From positions 48,319,132 to 48,383,131 of the forward strand of contig CM060306.1 in the NCBI GenBank assembly GCA_030674185.1: a stretch of DNA of 64,000 bases. Reading direction: 5' to 3'. A model generated the notes under the pieces. It saw only the letters and a program-made list of their open reading frames with translations. It was not told where the DNA came from and ran no database searches. Source of the DNA: Monoplex corrugatus. Its lineage: Eukaryota > Mollusca > Gastropoda > Littorinimorpha > Ranellidae. The position numbers and the translations under genes are program-made. Positions 25,201-37,538 of the stretch are shown in pieces; position 1 is the stretch's first letter; each line of letters begins with the position of its first letter.

Positions 25201-25413
25201 GCATACATGTGACAGAGGCAGTGCACACAAACTGTATCAAGGATAAAAACCCCAATACAAGTGTTCAGAATTCCAATACGTAAGGGTGAAAACTCAACTG
25301 TGTGCAATTGTAAATTAATGCAAACTTGACTTGAACTTATATATCTGTCTTTTGTAATAGTTATTTCAATATAATGCTGTTTTCAGATTTTTCTTTTCAT
25401 CTGAGCTTTAATA
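22204..25413. other. Intergenic and SOCS 3' flank
   Basis: It includes any 3' UTR of the minus-strand SOCS gene; I could not place a polyadenylation site with confidence. A CpG-clustered segment lies at 22740-22940. No other gene was recognised. Confidence 0.45.
22740..22940. promoter_or_regulatory. CpG cluster, possible promoter
   Basis: About a dozen CpGs lie within 200 bp of CpG-poor DNA. There is a CRE-like TGACGT, a GTGCGCGAG run and AATCATGGCGGCC, an initiator/YY1-like context. A plus-strand ATG at 22841 opens a short frame of 16 codons. This looks like a promoter and 5' exon, but I found no downstream exon. Confidence 0.3.
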
Positions 25414-25736
25414 TCAGTCTTCTGCAACATGTTCAACATAATACTGCTCTTCCAACAGGTATCTCTTGACTTTCTCTGGTAGGGGCAACTCATCCACGAG
25501 ATCTCTCCTCACCAAACGAAGGATAAGAAATCGACAGCTATGCTGCAGTGACTGCAGGCGACAAAATCGTGACACAGGATACAGAAGCTGGATGGGCAGG
25601 GGGTTGGCGATGGCACCTGACGGACTCTGGAAGTAGATGAAGTGCCCTTTTCTGGAATTTTCCACTGTCTGTTCAATGAACTGGCAAATGTGTGCCTTGC
25701 TATGCTCATCTGGCTGCTCCCAGAAACTGAACAGAC
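25414..25736 (-). CDS. SOCS6/7: SOCS6/7-like exon 4: SH2 C-terminal half and SOCS box
   Basis: The acceptor is TTTGTATGCTTTGCAG, and the exon starts at 25736 in phase 1, completing the glycine codon begun in exon 3. It encodes residues 924-1029. The SH2 remainder comes first (LFSFWEQPDE, then FIEQTVENSRKGHFIYF), followed by a linker (PLPIQLLYPVSRF). The SOCS box has a BC-box-like SLQHSCRFLI and a Cul5-box-like ELPLP. The TGA stop is at 25416-25414. The box should bind Elongin B/C and Cullin 5, as in the family. A 36-bp tandem duplication (25907-25978) lies about 170 bp upstream in the intron. Confidence 0.92.
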
Positions 25737-25906
25737 CTGCAAAGCATACAAATACAGTTATTTGTATGCGATGAAACACCTGAGCTAATGAAGGCAGAAT
25801 GAATTCACGCTCTACAGGGAGACAGAAATAGTCATAAAAACAAATAAAGTGTTATCAAAATGAAAAGCTGAACCAGACATGTGTTTATGTGTTCGTGTTT
25901 GTGATA

Positions 25907-25978
25907 GTGAACAAAACAAACTAAAGTATTTTAGAGAATGTTGTGAACAAAACAAACTAAAGTATTTTAGAGAATGTT
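25907..25978. repeat. 36-bp tandem duplication in SOCS intron 3
   Basis: Two identical copies of GTGAACAAAACAAACTAAAG plus 16 more bases. Confidence 0.95.
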
Positions 25979-26109
25979 GCCTTTGGCCATAATCCAACAC
26001 AAAGTGTGGACAGGGTGAGTGTGTCAATGAATCAAATGACATAAGCAATGCTCTATAACAAAATGTGATAAAAAAGCTACCTTTTAGATGAACAGAAGTT
26101 GTAATGAAT

Positions 26110-28790
26110 GTTAACCTTTGTAGTGCTCTATAGTGTTAACCTTTGCCCTCCTCTACAATGTTTACATTTGTAGTCCCCATAGTGTTAGTCTTCGTGATAT
26201 TCTATAGTGTTAATCTTTGCACTATTTTATAGTGCTTACCTTTGTGGTACTCTATTGTGTTAATCTGTGGCACCCTATAGTATTAACATTTTAAGTACCC
26301 ATAATAGTTACCTTTTTGGTACTGTATATCGTTAACATTTACAATACTTTTTAGCATTAACCTCTTTAGTACTATATATCGGTTACCTTTGTAGTACTCC
26401 ATAGTGTTTACTTGTGTTGTACTCTATACTGTTTACATTTGTCATACTCTATAATTATTTGTTTACCACTGTGGGACTCTACAGTGTTAACCTTTGTGGT
26501 TCTCTATAGTGTTAACCCTTGTGGTACTCTATATTTGTTTACTACTGTTGAACTCTATATTATTGTGTTTATAACCATGGTGAACTCTATAGTGTTACAT
26601 TTGTGGCACTCTGTATTGTTGCCTTTTGTGGCAATCTATATCTGTTTACCATGGTGGAACTCTACAGTTACCTTGGTCTCGTGTTAACCTTTGTGGTTCT
26701 CTGTAGTGTTTACCTTGTGGACTCTAATTGTTTGTGCACTCTGTAGTGTTTACCTTTTGTGGTACTCTACATTTGCTTACCTTTATGGTAATTTTTGTGG
26801 TACTACCTGTATTATGTTTATGTTTGTGGTATTATATAGTGTTTATCTTTGTGGAACTCACAGCGTTAACCTTTCTGATACTCTAAAGTTTTACTTTTAT
26901 AGCATTTATCTTAACGGTAATTTAGACTGTTTACCTTTGAGATACTCTAAAAGTGTTTACTTTTGTGGTACTCCAATGTTTACCTTTGTGATACTCTAGA
27001 GTGTTTATCTTTGTGGTACTGTAGTGTTACCTCTGTGATACTCTAAGTGTTTATCTTTGTGGTACTGTAGTGTTTACCTTTGAGATACTCTAGAGTGTTT
27101 ACTTTGTGGTACTGTAGTGTTTACCTCTGTGATACTCTAGAGTGTTTATCTTTGTGGTACTGTAGTGTTTACCTCTGTGATACTCTAGTGTTTATCTTTG
27201 TGGTACTGTAGTGTTTACTTCTGGATACTCTGAGTGTTTACTTTGTGGTACTGTAGTGTTTACCTCTGATACTCTAGAGTGTTTATCTTTGTGGTACTGT
27301 AGTGTTTACCTCTGTGATACTCTAGAGTGTTTACCTTTGTGGTACTGTAGTGTTTACCTCTGTGATACTCTAGAGTGTTTATCTTTGTGGTACTGTAGTG
27401 TTTACCTCTGTGATACTCTAGAGTGTTTACCTTTGTGGTACTGTAGTGTTTACCTCTGTGATACTCTAGAGTGTTTATCTTTGTGGTACTGTAGTGTTTA
27501 CCTTGAGATACTCTCGAGTGTTTACCTTTGTGGTACTGTAGTGTTTACCTCTGTAATACTCTAGAGTGTTTATCTTTGTGGTACTGTAGTGTTTACCTTC
27601 TGTAAATACTCTAGAGTGTTTATCTTTGTGGTACTGTAGTGTTTACCTCTGTAGATACTCTAGAGTGTTTATCTTTGTGGTACTGTAGTGTTTACCTCTG
27701 TAATACTCTAGAGTGTTTATCTTTGTGGTACTGTAGTGTTTACCTTCTGTGATACTCTCGAGTGTTTACCTTTGTGGTACTATAGTGTTTACCTCTGTGA
27801 TACTCTAGAGTGTTTATCTTTGTGGTACTGTAGTGTTTACCTCTGTAATACTCTAGAGTGTTTATCTTTGTGGTACTGTAGTGTTTACCTCTGTAATACT
27901 CTAAGAGTGTTTATCTTTGTGGTACTGTAGTGTTTACCTCTGTAATACTCTAGAGTGTTTATCTTTGTGGTACTGTAGTGTTTACCTCTGTAATACTCTA
28001 GAGTGTTTATCTTGTGGTACTGTAGTGTTTACTTCTGTAATACTCTAGAGTGTTTATCTTTGTGGTACTGTAGTGTTTACTTCTGTGATACTCTAGAGTG
28101 TTTATCCTTGTGGTACTGTAGTGTTTACCTTTGAATACTCTAGAGTGTTTATCTTTGTGGTACTGTAGTGTTTACCTCTGTGATACTCTAGAGTGTTTAT
28201 CTTTGTGGTACTGTAGTGTTTACCTTTGGTACTGAGTGTTTACCTTTGTGTACTGTAGTGTTACCTCTGTGATACTCTAAGTGTTTACCTTTGTGGTACT
28301 GTAGTGTTTACCTTGAGATACTCTAGAGTGTTTACCTTTGTGGTACTGTAGTGTTTACCTTTGAGATACCTAAGTGTTTACCTTTGTGGTACTGAGTGTT
28401 TACCTCTGTATACTCTAGTGTTTATCTTTGTGGAACTGTAGTGTTTACTTATGTGATACTCTAGAGTGTTTATCTTTGTGGTACTGTAGTGTTTACCTCT
28501 GTGATACTCTAGAGTGTTTATCTTTGTGGTACTGTAGTGTTTACCTCTGTGATACTCTAGAATGTTTATCTTTGTGGTACTGTAGTGTTTACCTCTGTGA
28601 TACTCAAGAAAGTTTATCTTTGTGGAACTCTTAGTGTTTACCTTTGTGATACTCTAGAATGTTTACCTTTGTGGTACTCTTTAGTGTTTACCTTTGTGAT
28701 ACTCTAGAGTGTTAACCTTTGTGGAACTCTTAGTGATTACCTTTGCGATTCTCTAGAATATTTACCTTTCTTGTACTCTTAGTGTTTATA
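26110..28790. repeat. 24/48-bp minisatellite in SOCS intron 3
   Basis: About 110 monomers of roughly 24 bp, of the type TGTTTACCTTTGTGGTACTC. From 26110 to 27000 the monomers are irregular. From about 27000 to 28600 they are homogenised into a 48-bp dimer that alternates a TATCTTTGTGGTACTGTAG half with a TACCTCTGTGATACTCTAG half. Because 48 is a multiple of three, long plus-strand frames with a 16-residue repeat (LSLWYCSVYLCDTLEC) appear; I do not take these as genes. On the gene's sense strand each monomer contains a 5'-splice-site-like AG|GTAAAC. Outliers of the same unit continue at 31385-31450, 31640-31760 and 31950-32075. Confidence 0.95.
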
Positions 28791-28796
28791 TGTCCA

Positions 28797-29337
28797 ACAA
28801 CTCCCAGTGCCAGAAGACAAAGCAGCTGTGCAGAGACTACTCGGTGTAGTCGGATACCTTCAGAAATTTGCACCAAACCTGTCTGAGGCAGCAGCACCAC
28901 TTAGAGAACTGGTCAAAAAAGACGTCCACTTCAGATGGGATGAAGACGTCCACGGAGAAGCCCTGAAGAAAGTGAAGAAGATACTCTCTGAGCCACCGGT
29001 ACTTCGCTACTTTGACTCTTCAGGAAAGCGTACAACCACCCTACAGTGTGATGCTTCACAGTTTGGACTTGGAGCTTGTCTCATGCAGGATGGTCAACCG
29101 ATTCAGTACGCATCACGAGCCTTGACCGAGACAGAAAAAAGCTATGCTCAAATAGAAAAGGAGATGTTGGCAATACTCTTCGGTCTGGAAGGGTTTGAGA
29201 GATATGTCTATGGAAGAGACATCCTGGTGGAGACCGACCACAAACCACTAGAGACCATTCACAAGAAGAGCCTGCTCTCAGCACCTAAGAGGATTCAGAG
29301 GATGCTACTCAGAACTCAAAGTTCAGGTACACGGTAG
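28797..29337 (+). pseudogene. pol: Ty3/gypsy pol: RT end and RNase H
   Basis: The RT thumb/connection region is recognisable (QRLLGVVGYLQKFAPNL, then PVLRYFD). RNase H follows with its three acidic sites in LQCDASQFGLGACL, AQIEKEMLAI and LVETDHKPLE. The frame is lost near 29328, after which a +1/-1 shift would join the next frame at 29345. There is no native start codon, as expected for an internal polyprotein piece cut at its 5' end. Confidence 0.88.
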
Positions 29338-29344
29338 TATACAA

Positions 29345-30962
29345 GCGTGGATCTGAGATGCACCTGGCTGACACCCTCAGCAGAGCAGTCTGTGGAAAAG
29401 TGGAACAGCAAGTCACCCACAAGGAAGCCGTTTTCCTCACAGAGCTGGAGAAAACAGACTCATTACAAGAACTGGCCATCAGCCAAGAGAGACTGAACAG
29501 TCTGCAGCAAGCAACTCAGGAAGATGCAACCATGAAAACCCTGAAAGCTGTCATTCTACAAGGCTGGCCAGAGGAGAAACAACAACTTTCATTACAGTTA
29601 CAACAATACTTTCCTTTCAGGGAGGAACTGTCAGTCCACAAAGGACTTGTCTTCAAAAGCCACAGAGTAATTGTACCTGAAAGCGAAAGAGCAGACATCC
29701 TTGAGAAACTTCATGCAAGCCACTCAGGAATTCAGAGCTGCATAAGAAGAGCACGTGAGGTAGTCTACTGGCCCAGGATGAACATGGACATTGAAGATTT
29801 TGTCAAAACATGCAGCGCCTGTAACACATACCAACGTGGTCAGCAGAAGGAACCACTTATCAGCACAGAGATCCCTGATCTGCCCTGGCAACACATCGCT
29901 TGTGACATCTTTGAACATAATGGCAATGAATACCTGGTCACGGTCGATCACTACTCTGATTTCTTTGAGATTGATCGGTTACAAACAAGAGAATCCAAAG
30001 AGGTCATCATCTGTCTGAAGAGACACTTGGCAAGACACGGAATACCAGAACGCCTGACAACAGACTGTGGAACACAATTCACATCAAACCAGTTTGGAAA
30101 GTTCAGAAAAACATATGGGTTTGAACACGTAACAAGCTCACCACACTACCCTCAGTCCAATGGAAAAGCAGAGAGCGCGGTGAAGGCTGCAAAGACGTGC
30201 ATGAAGAAAGCAGAACACAACAATCAAGATCCCTTCCTCGCTTTACTTGAGCTGAGAAACATCCCGTCAGAGACTGTAAACAGTTCGCCTGCTCAGAGAC
30301 TGTTCGGCAGAAGAACACGAACACAAGTGCCGATGTCAAAGACATTACTTCAACCTACAGTTGTACCAATCAAGAAAGAACTTGAGAAAAGGAAACTGAA
30401 GCAAACGCACTACTACAACAGAAGCGCAGTAGAGCTGACAGAACTGAGTCCGGGACAGATTGTGAAATTCCAACCTCCAGGATCCAAAAAGTGGATCAGC
30501 GCCAAAGTAGACCAACAGGTGAACATCCGGTCATACAACATTCGCACAGAGGACGGACGTCAGTACAGAAGGAATCGTCGTCAGCTACGAGACACAACAG
30601 AAACGGAGCTTCAGCAGACAATCAACCCTCAACGACTTGTCCAGAGAAAGATGATTTCTGGAAGACATCAGGAAAGCGACACATCGGGCAAGCAACAGCA
30701 AGTCATCATTCCATCAAAACAGATGCTGGAAGATAACAAGAAAACTGGAACTGGAACAGATGTCAGGACGCCAGCATCGTCTGTCCGTGAGAACTCATCT
30801 GATCAGTCACCAGTCATCAAAATGTCTGAGACAACCAGCATCAAGGAGCCAGATGAAGTTAACAAAAAAACAAGGACAGGACAACCCGAACCAGTTAGTT
30901 CTCCTTACAGAACAAGATCTGGAAGACAAAGCAAAAGGCCAGATTTCTTGAAATATGAATGA
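29345..30962 (+). pseudogene. pol: Ty3/gypsy pol: RNase H tail and integrase
   Basis: The stretch ending RGSEMHLADTLSRA closes the RT-RNase H region. Counting from the ATG at 29358, the integrase has an HHCC zinc site (H119, H122, C152, C155). Its catalytic core has D183, D236 and E272, a canonical D-x35-E spacing. The usual SDNG motif is TDCG here. A basic chromatin- or DNA-binding C-terminal region ends at 30962. The frame has no stop for more than 1.6 kb, so the decay is recent or limited. Confidence 0.9.
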
Positions 30963-31200
30963 AACTGAAGACTCTACCACAATCAGATAAACTGATAGCA
31001 TTGAGAAATATGGACATGATGATGATGGATGATATAATGATCAGAGATAAAATGAGGTGAATGAATGATTGGGCCCTGTGCGTGAGAATGAGTGTTTGTT
31101 AAGTTAATGTTGTGATAAAGGTAGGAAACACATTTATTTCGTATGGACTGAAAGATAGGAAAAATGATTTATTGATTTTGTTTCCTTAAAGAAAGGGAGA

Positions 31201-31384
31201 TGTGACGTGTGTTGACAGTAAACAGCGTGCGGATAGCAGCACGGCATGATATTCGTTTAAATAACTGATTGCTGTTCACTGTGAAATGTATATATACTGT
31301 AGTCAGTTGAGAATCAGACAGCGACGAGTAAAGACGAAGAAGCATTGCCCTGTCTTCCGAGTTGGCTGTAGAAAGAACGAAACA
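31201..31384 (+). repeat. 3' LTR of the Ty3/gypsy element
   Basis: It begins TGTGACGTGTG right after the polypurine tract and ends GAACGAAACA, giving the TG...CA pair. It holds a TATATATACTG TATA box and an AGTAAAG sequence that could act in polyadenylation. Length is 184 bp. Minisatellite resumes at 31385. Confidence 0.75.
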
Positions 31385-32061
31385 GGTACTCTACAGTGTT
31401 AATCTTTGTGAAACTCTGTAGTGTTAACCTTTGTGGTACTCTTTTCATGATTCTATCAACTTCATTGGTAAGAGTGCCACGCTGATAAGGTCGTGGTTGT
31501 TAGTCTGACCCATGGGCAGGCCACATTTTTTTCCCCAAGATCTTGTCAACGCATAGGGCTTATGTGCAGGTCAGAGCATATAGTATTTATTCTAAGCGCA
31601 GAAACACTAATCTGACAAACTAAAAGTAAAATTGTTAATCATTGTAGTACTTCATAAATTTTTGTAATGCTCTTACAGTGTTAACTTTTGTAGTAGTTTT
31701 TTTAATTAAATTTTTGTAATACTCTACAGTGTCAGCCTTCATAGCACTCTACAGTGTTAACTCTGATTTTAGATTATTTGTTGATATTTTTGATGAAAAG
31801 ATAATATATTGCATCAATGTGTGTATCCAACTGACTATTTTATACTGTACTGATGAATGGTCTCGGTAATCCCCACTCCGCCCCATCCCTACCCCTTCTT
31901 TCATTTTTTCCTTGACTGTACACTGTCTGCAGTAATTGTTATCACTGTTATTTCAGTGGTACTCTATAGTGCTTACCTTTGTGACACTCTTCAATGTTAA
32001 CCTTTGTGGTATTCTACAGTGTTAACCTTTGCTGAACAACATCATGCACTCTATCATGTAC
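31385..32061. other. SOCS intron 3, outlying minisatellite monomers and unique DNA
   Basis: Scattered 24-bp monomers (31385-31450, 31640-31760, 31950-32055) are separated by unrelated sequence, including a possible tRNA-like SINE at about 31465-31610. Confidence 0.6.
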
Positions 32062-32230
32062 CTTTGTGGTATTCAATACGAGTGTGATGGACATGACCCC
32101 TGTACTTGAAGGAGATGGCCAGCAGGTATTTGTCATTGGAGGAATCCCGCACAAGGAAGGAGCCGTCACATTTGTCCATCAGTTTCACCTCAGCTTCATC
32201 ACATTTCAGCGGGCCCCAGTACCAACCACA
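32062..32230 (-). CDS. SOCS6/7: SOCS6/7-like exon 3: SH2 N-terminal half
   Basis: The acceptor is TTGTTGATTTGGCAG, and the exon starts at 32230 in phase 0. The donor CACAAAG|GTACATGA ends it at 32062 in phase 1. It encodes residues 867-922. CGWYWGPL opens the SH2 domain as in SOCS family members. GSFLVRDSSNDKYLLAISF holds the phosphotyrosine-binding arginine (R894), and GHVHHTRIEYHKG follows. The last 11 exon bases plus the donor are part of a 13-nt sequence repeated throughout the intron 3 minisatellite. Confidence 0.92.
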
Positions 32231-33143
<913 letters not shown>

Positions 33144-33681
33144 GGTAGCAGTAGTAGCAGCACGTTTGTTACTCATCAACTAATGTAGTTTTGGTTTCTA
33201 TTCACTTGAATGCTGGCAGTTACTTTGGTACAGACATCACCAAATTCATAAATTCTCACAATGTCTGCATTCTTGCTGCCACAAGAATTGAACTCCTACG
33301 TATCAAGCAGTTTATGGTACTGGCATGAAAGATGTTAAATATTTCTTTTTCCTTTAAGCTGCAGAGGGTTTATTTGTGTACTGTTGTAGTATCTAAGTGG
33401 TCCACTCCCAGTTGTAACTGTGGTTAAGTGGGCACAATTATGTAATGAATTTACAACAAAAATGGTTAAAAGGAAATAACCTATATGAATGAAACTTGTT
33501 TCCTTCACACACACAATATGTATGTATATATATGCTCACATACCCTATGTAGAGAGAGAGACAATGACAAAGACATGATGTTTTATTTTCCAAAAAATGA
33601 AAGTTACTGGTCAAACATTTTTTTAAATCTGCTAATCTACAGACCTGCATAAAACTACAGATTATAATAATAACAATAATC
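33144..33681. other. SOCS intron 2, unique sequence
   Basis: Nothing recognised up to the ATT-rich tract that flanks the LINE. Confidence 0.5.
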
Positions 33682-33743
33682 TAGTAGTAGTAGGCCTCCT
33701 TCGGTCATGACTGACCATGGACAAAGTACATCCGTTCTAATGT

Positions 33744-35660
33744 CTAGATGGGCTGTCTGCTTGGTCCAAGCAGCGTTGCCTGACTGTACAGACCAATGCG
33801 AGAGAGGCAGTCTCTGTTGCAGCGGTCGCATGTGTATGCTGATGCTGGTCTGTTGGCTGTCATCCCTTTTCTGCGAACTCGCTTTTCTGCTGCAGCAGCT
33901 GACAGTTTGTCCTCACCAATCCGCAGCTGTTTCTTGAGAGTAGTTCTCCAGCTGTTGCGGTCGTCTGCGAGGTCCTCCCAGGACTCAGTGTTGACCTCAA
34001 GCGCCTTCATGTCACGCTTGCAAACGTCTTTGTATCTCAGCTGTGGGCGGCCAATGTTTCTCTGCCCTGTGGCAAGCTCACCATAAAGGATGTCTTTTGG
34101 GATGCGACCATCTTCCATGTGGCGAACGTGGCCCAACCAGCGCAGCCGACGCTGTCTCAGCATGGTATGCATGGTTGGGAGGCCAGCGCAGGTTAGGACT
34201 TCGGTGTTGGTCACCTTGTCTTGCCAGGAAATGCCAAGTATGCGCCGTAGGCTTCTCAGGTGGAAGGTATTGAGCCTTTTCTCCTGATGAGCATGCGTGG
34301 TCCACGCCTCGCTGCCATACAGCAAGGTGCTGAGGACACAGGCGTTGTATACAGCCATCTTTGTCTTTGTGGTCAGCTTGGGATTTGTCCACACCCTTTG
34401 TGTGAGGCGGGCTAGTGTTGTGGCTGCCTTCCCGATCCTCTTGTCGACCTCTGTGTCAAGGGAGAGGTTATCGGTGATGGTGGACCCAAGATATGTGAAT
34501 TGATGGATGGCTTCAAGCTCGTAGTCATCAATGGTGATGGCTGGTGGAGATGGCGTGTCTTGGCCCAGGACGTTTGTCTTCTTAAGACTGATGGTCAGAC
34601 CAAAATCTTTGCAGGCCTGGGAGAAGCGGTCCATTAGTGACTGCAAGTCCCGCTGAGTATGGGTCACAACTGCGGCATCGTCGGCAAATAGCATGTCTCT
34701 GATGAGGGCTTCACGGACCTTTGTCCTTGCTCTGAGGCGGGCGAGGTTGAAGAGCCTGCCATCTGATCTGGTCCGCAGGTGGATCCCTTCTTGTGCTGTG
34801 TTGAACGCATGCCTCAGGAGGAGAGCGAAGAAGATTCCAAAGAGGGTTGGGGCCAGGACGCAGCCTTGTTTCACACCGCTGCGTACGTCGAAGGGCTTGG
34901 AGAGGTTTCCGTTGAACTGCACCATCCCTTTCATGTTTGAGTGGAAGGACTCAATTAAGCTGTGCAGTTTGGGGGGGCAGCCGATTTTTCTGAGAGCCCT
35001 GAAAAGGCCATCTCTGCTGACTAGGTCAAAGGCCTTGGTGAGGTCAATGAATGCCACATACAGGGGCATCCGCTGCTCTCTGCACTTCTCCTGGATTTGG
35101 CGAAGGGAGAAGACCATGTCTACCGTGGATCTCTCTGCTCGAAAACCACACTGTGATTCCGGGTAGACGCGTTCAGCCAGTTTCTGCAGGCGGATTAGGA
35201 GGACCCGAGCATAGACTTTGCCAACAATGCTGAGGAGCGAGATACCTCTGTAGTTGTTGCAGTCGCTCCTTTCGCCCTTGTTTTTGTACAGGGTGACGAT
35301 CTTGACGTCCCTCATGTCCTGTGGTACAAGCTCCCTCATTCCAACACTGACAGAGAACTGCTTGCAAAGGGTGCAGAAGAGAAGTCTTGCAGTGCTTGAT
35401 GAGGTCTGGGGGAATTCCGTCGTTGCCAGGTGCCTTCCCTGATGCCAGGCTACAATGGCCTTGCTGAGTTCGTCCACAGTTGGCTCTGCGTCAAGTTCTT
35501 CCATTACCGGCATGCACTTGATGGCATCGAGGGCTAAGGGGGACACCATGTTCTGTGTGGAGTAGAGGTCGGAGTAGTGTTCCGCCCATCTTTCCATCTG
35601 TTGGCTAGGATTGCTGATTACTTCCCCAGTGGAGGATTTGAGGAGGCGATCTTGCTTTGT
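33744..35660 (-). pseudogene. LINE reverse transcriptase (broken)
   Basis: A 617-codon frame starts at 35597, but homology continues upstream (GEVISNPSQQMERW). RT motifs are present: NYRGISLLS, FIDLTKAFDL (motif A), GVKQGCVLAP (motif B) and LFADDAAVV (motif C, catalytic DD at about 34675-34690). The C-terminal domain includes TYLGSTI and RRLRWLGHV. A zinc-finger-like CDRCNRDC near the end lacks the usual following histidine and runs into a stop at 33744. An internal segment near 35400-35450 (HQGRHLATTEFPQ) looks frameshifted in and back out. The clade is uncertain: RTE or a related endonuclease-bearing group. Confidence 0.85.
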
Positions 35661-36912
35661 GTTGGTCCCAGTGCCTTCTTGATGCCATTATACATTCCTC
35701 GGATGTTGCCTCTTTCAGCAGCACTCTGTATCTCTTCGCTGAGCTCTGTCCAGTACTCGTTTGCGCAGCGCCTGGCGTTAAGCTGAACCTTACTTCTGGC
35801 AGCCCTGAGGATTTGCAGGTTCTTCTCACTGGGTGACCGTTATACTTGGTGAGTGCGGCACGCTTGGCCTCAACAGTGGGAGTCATCTCTGATGATTTGG
35901 CCTCAAACCAGTCGTGGGACTTCACAGTTTTCTTCCCAAAGGTGGCCATAGCAATGCGGTGCATGGTGTCTCGTAGCGTTTCCCATCTCTCAGTGGCAGA
36001 GTCTCTGGGCTGCAATGCATCGTATTCTCTCTGAAAGGCCTCTGCGAACTGTTCTACAAGATCTGGCTGAGACATCTTGCTGACGTCAATGCGAGGGTTC
36101 CCTTGTTTCTTTGAGCAGTGGAACTTCTTTGGTTGTAGCCTGATCTTGCAACATAGCAGAGAGTGGTCTGTGTCGCAGTCTGCGCTGTGATAAGAGCGAG
36201 TGTGGAGAACGTTTTTGATAGCGGCACGTCTTACTAGGATCAAATCCAGTTGGTGCCAATGTTTTGAGCGGGGATGCCTCCAGGAGACTTTGTGCTGAGG
36301 CTTCGTCTTGAAGAAGGAGTTGGCGATGCACAGTTCATGGCAGGCGCAAAACTCAAGCAGTCGCTGTCCATTCTCATTCATTTTCCCCACTCCAAAGGAA
36401 CCGAGGCAGAAGGGCCATGAGTCATTGTCTGCACCCACTCTGGCGTTGAAGTCGCCCAGGAGAACAAATTGTTCTGTCCTGGGGATGTTCCTTATAGTTG
36501 ATGCAAGATTTTCATAGAACTCATCCTTGGTGTCTGGAGAGGCGGACAGAGTTGGGGCATAAACGCTGATGAGAGTGACATAGCCTTCGGTGGTGTTGAG
36601 GCGGAGAGTCAAGAGTCGTTCTGAACCGCCGCTGCCTGGTTCAATCATGTTCAGCAGGCTGTTCCTTACTGCAAAGCCTACTCAGTGCTCTCTTGGGGCA
36701 TCAGAACTCTTTCCTTGCCAGAAGAAGGTGTAGTCCCTTTCCTTTAGTGTTCCTGAGTCAGCAAGCCGTGTTTCCTGCAGAGTGGCAATGTCCACAATGA
36801 GCCTCTTTAGTTCGCTGTTTATGACAGCGGTCTTTCTGGCGTCGCTGATGTCTTGCAGATCTTGGGAGAGCCCAGGCATCATTGTTCGGACATTCCAACA
36901 GCGCAGTTTCAC
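35605..36912 (-). pseudogene. LINE AP-like (EEP) endonuclease, interrupted by a stop
   Basis: The domain begins LRCWNVRTM at 36912 with the catalytic N. It continues through LQETRL (catalytic E), then meets TGA at 36684-36682. The same frame continues with GFAVRN, SVYAPT, LLGDFNARVG (catalytic D and N) and, at the end, CDTDHSLL (D and H). The family's active-site residues are all visible. A frameshift at about 35830 and another at about 35645 separate this domain from the RT frame. The upstream TGA is a one-base change from GGA. Confidence 0.85.
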
Positions 36913-37538
36913 TGCTGATCCTTTTCCTGATCCGTTTCTTGAATTTGAATTTTTCTTTTTGTTTGGTGCGGTAATTAACGACCTGCTTGTCAGATTTTCT
37001 CCTAATCTTCATGCACCCAATGAAGAAGGCAGGTCGTGGCGGGACAACACCTAACTGGCTGGGGGCTGCCCAGCTTAGGTGGGCGGTAGCTGTCCAGTAA
37101 GACACGAAGGTCTCTCCCACCGTCAAAAGCAACCCCTGGCGTCAGCTCTACGCCAGTTGAGCAATGACTTATCACCAGTATCTGTTGCTTTCCGTGTTGT
37201 GCCGACACTAGTGTTAGTAGCGAGGCTGGAGTGTCCTCTCCAGGTCGTAGGTGCAGAGTGTTTGTGGATGAATGGACGGATGTAAGCCTGGGCAGTGTAA
37301 TATGGAAGACAGGCTGTTGCCCATGCAACTTGTCCCCCCTCTCCACCTCGCTGACAGATCCAAAGGAACAGCAGGCTGTTACGTTTTGGTGCCAACGCGG
37401 CCGCAGGAGCTGCCGGAAAGTGACAAAGTTTGCCATCCAACTGCCTTAGGGGCCCCACACCGGATTTACTGTCAGGGTTTACTTCCTTAGCTAGATGGCC
37501 GCAGGTAGCTCTCCAGAGCTGGCGCCCTTTGATGGATC

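Larger units (their letters stand above)
28795..31384 (+). mobile_element. Ty3/gypsy LTR retrotransposon, 5'-truncated, with 3' LTR
   Basis: The fragment begins inside pol, at the end of the reverse transcriptase, and continues through RNase H, integrase, a polypurine tract (AAAGAAAGGGAGA) and one LTR. Gag, protease, most of the RT and the 5' LTR are absent. Both flanks are the 24-bp minisatellite, so it lies inside that array, antisense to the SOCS gene. The left edge (about 28793) is a truncation rather than an LTR end, so no target duplication can be read. Confidence 0.9.
33682..37538 (-). mobile_element. Nearly complete non-LTR retrotransposon (EEP endonuclease + RT)
   Basis: The element reads on the minus strand, in sense with the SOCS gene. 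It has a GC-rich 5' region of about 620 bp (37538-36913), an endonuclease, an RT and a short 3' UTR ending in CTACTACTACTAG. TAACAATAATC flanks both sides (33671-33681 and 37539-37549), a candidate 11-bp target-site duplication. Caution is needed because the site is ATT/AAC-rich. The element is GC-richer than its surroundings. One nonsense codon and at least two frameshifts in the coding region mean it cannot be autonomous now. Confidence 0.85.

Noticed and set aside
27211..28634. Long plus-strand frames with LSLWYCSVYLCDTLEC repeats
   Set aside because: They are translations of the 48-bp intronic minisatellite, antisense to the SOCS gene, with no start context or domain.
26110..28790. CRISPR-like array
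   Set aside because: Repeats are contiguous with no unique spacers, and the DNA is eukaryotic.
33796..35442. Plus-strand frames opposite the LINE RT
   Set aside because: Antisense shadows of the minus-strand RT, which carries all conserved motifs.
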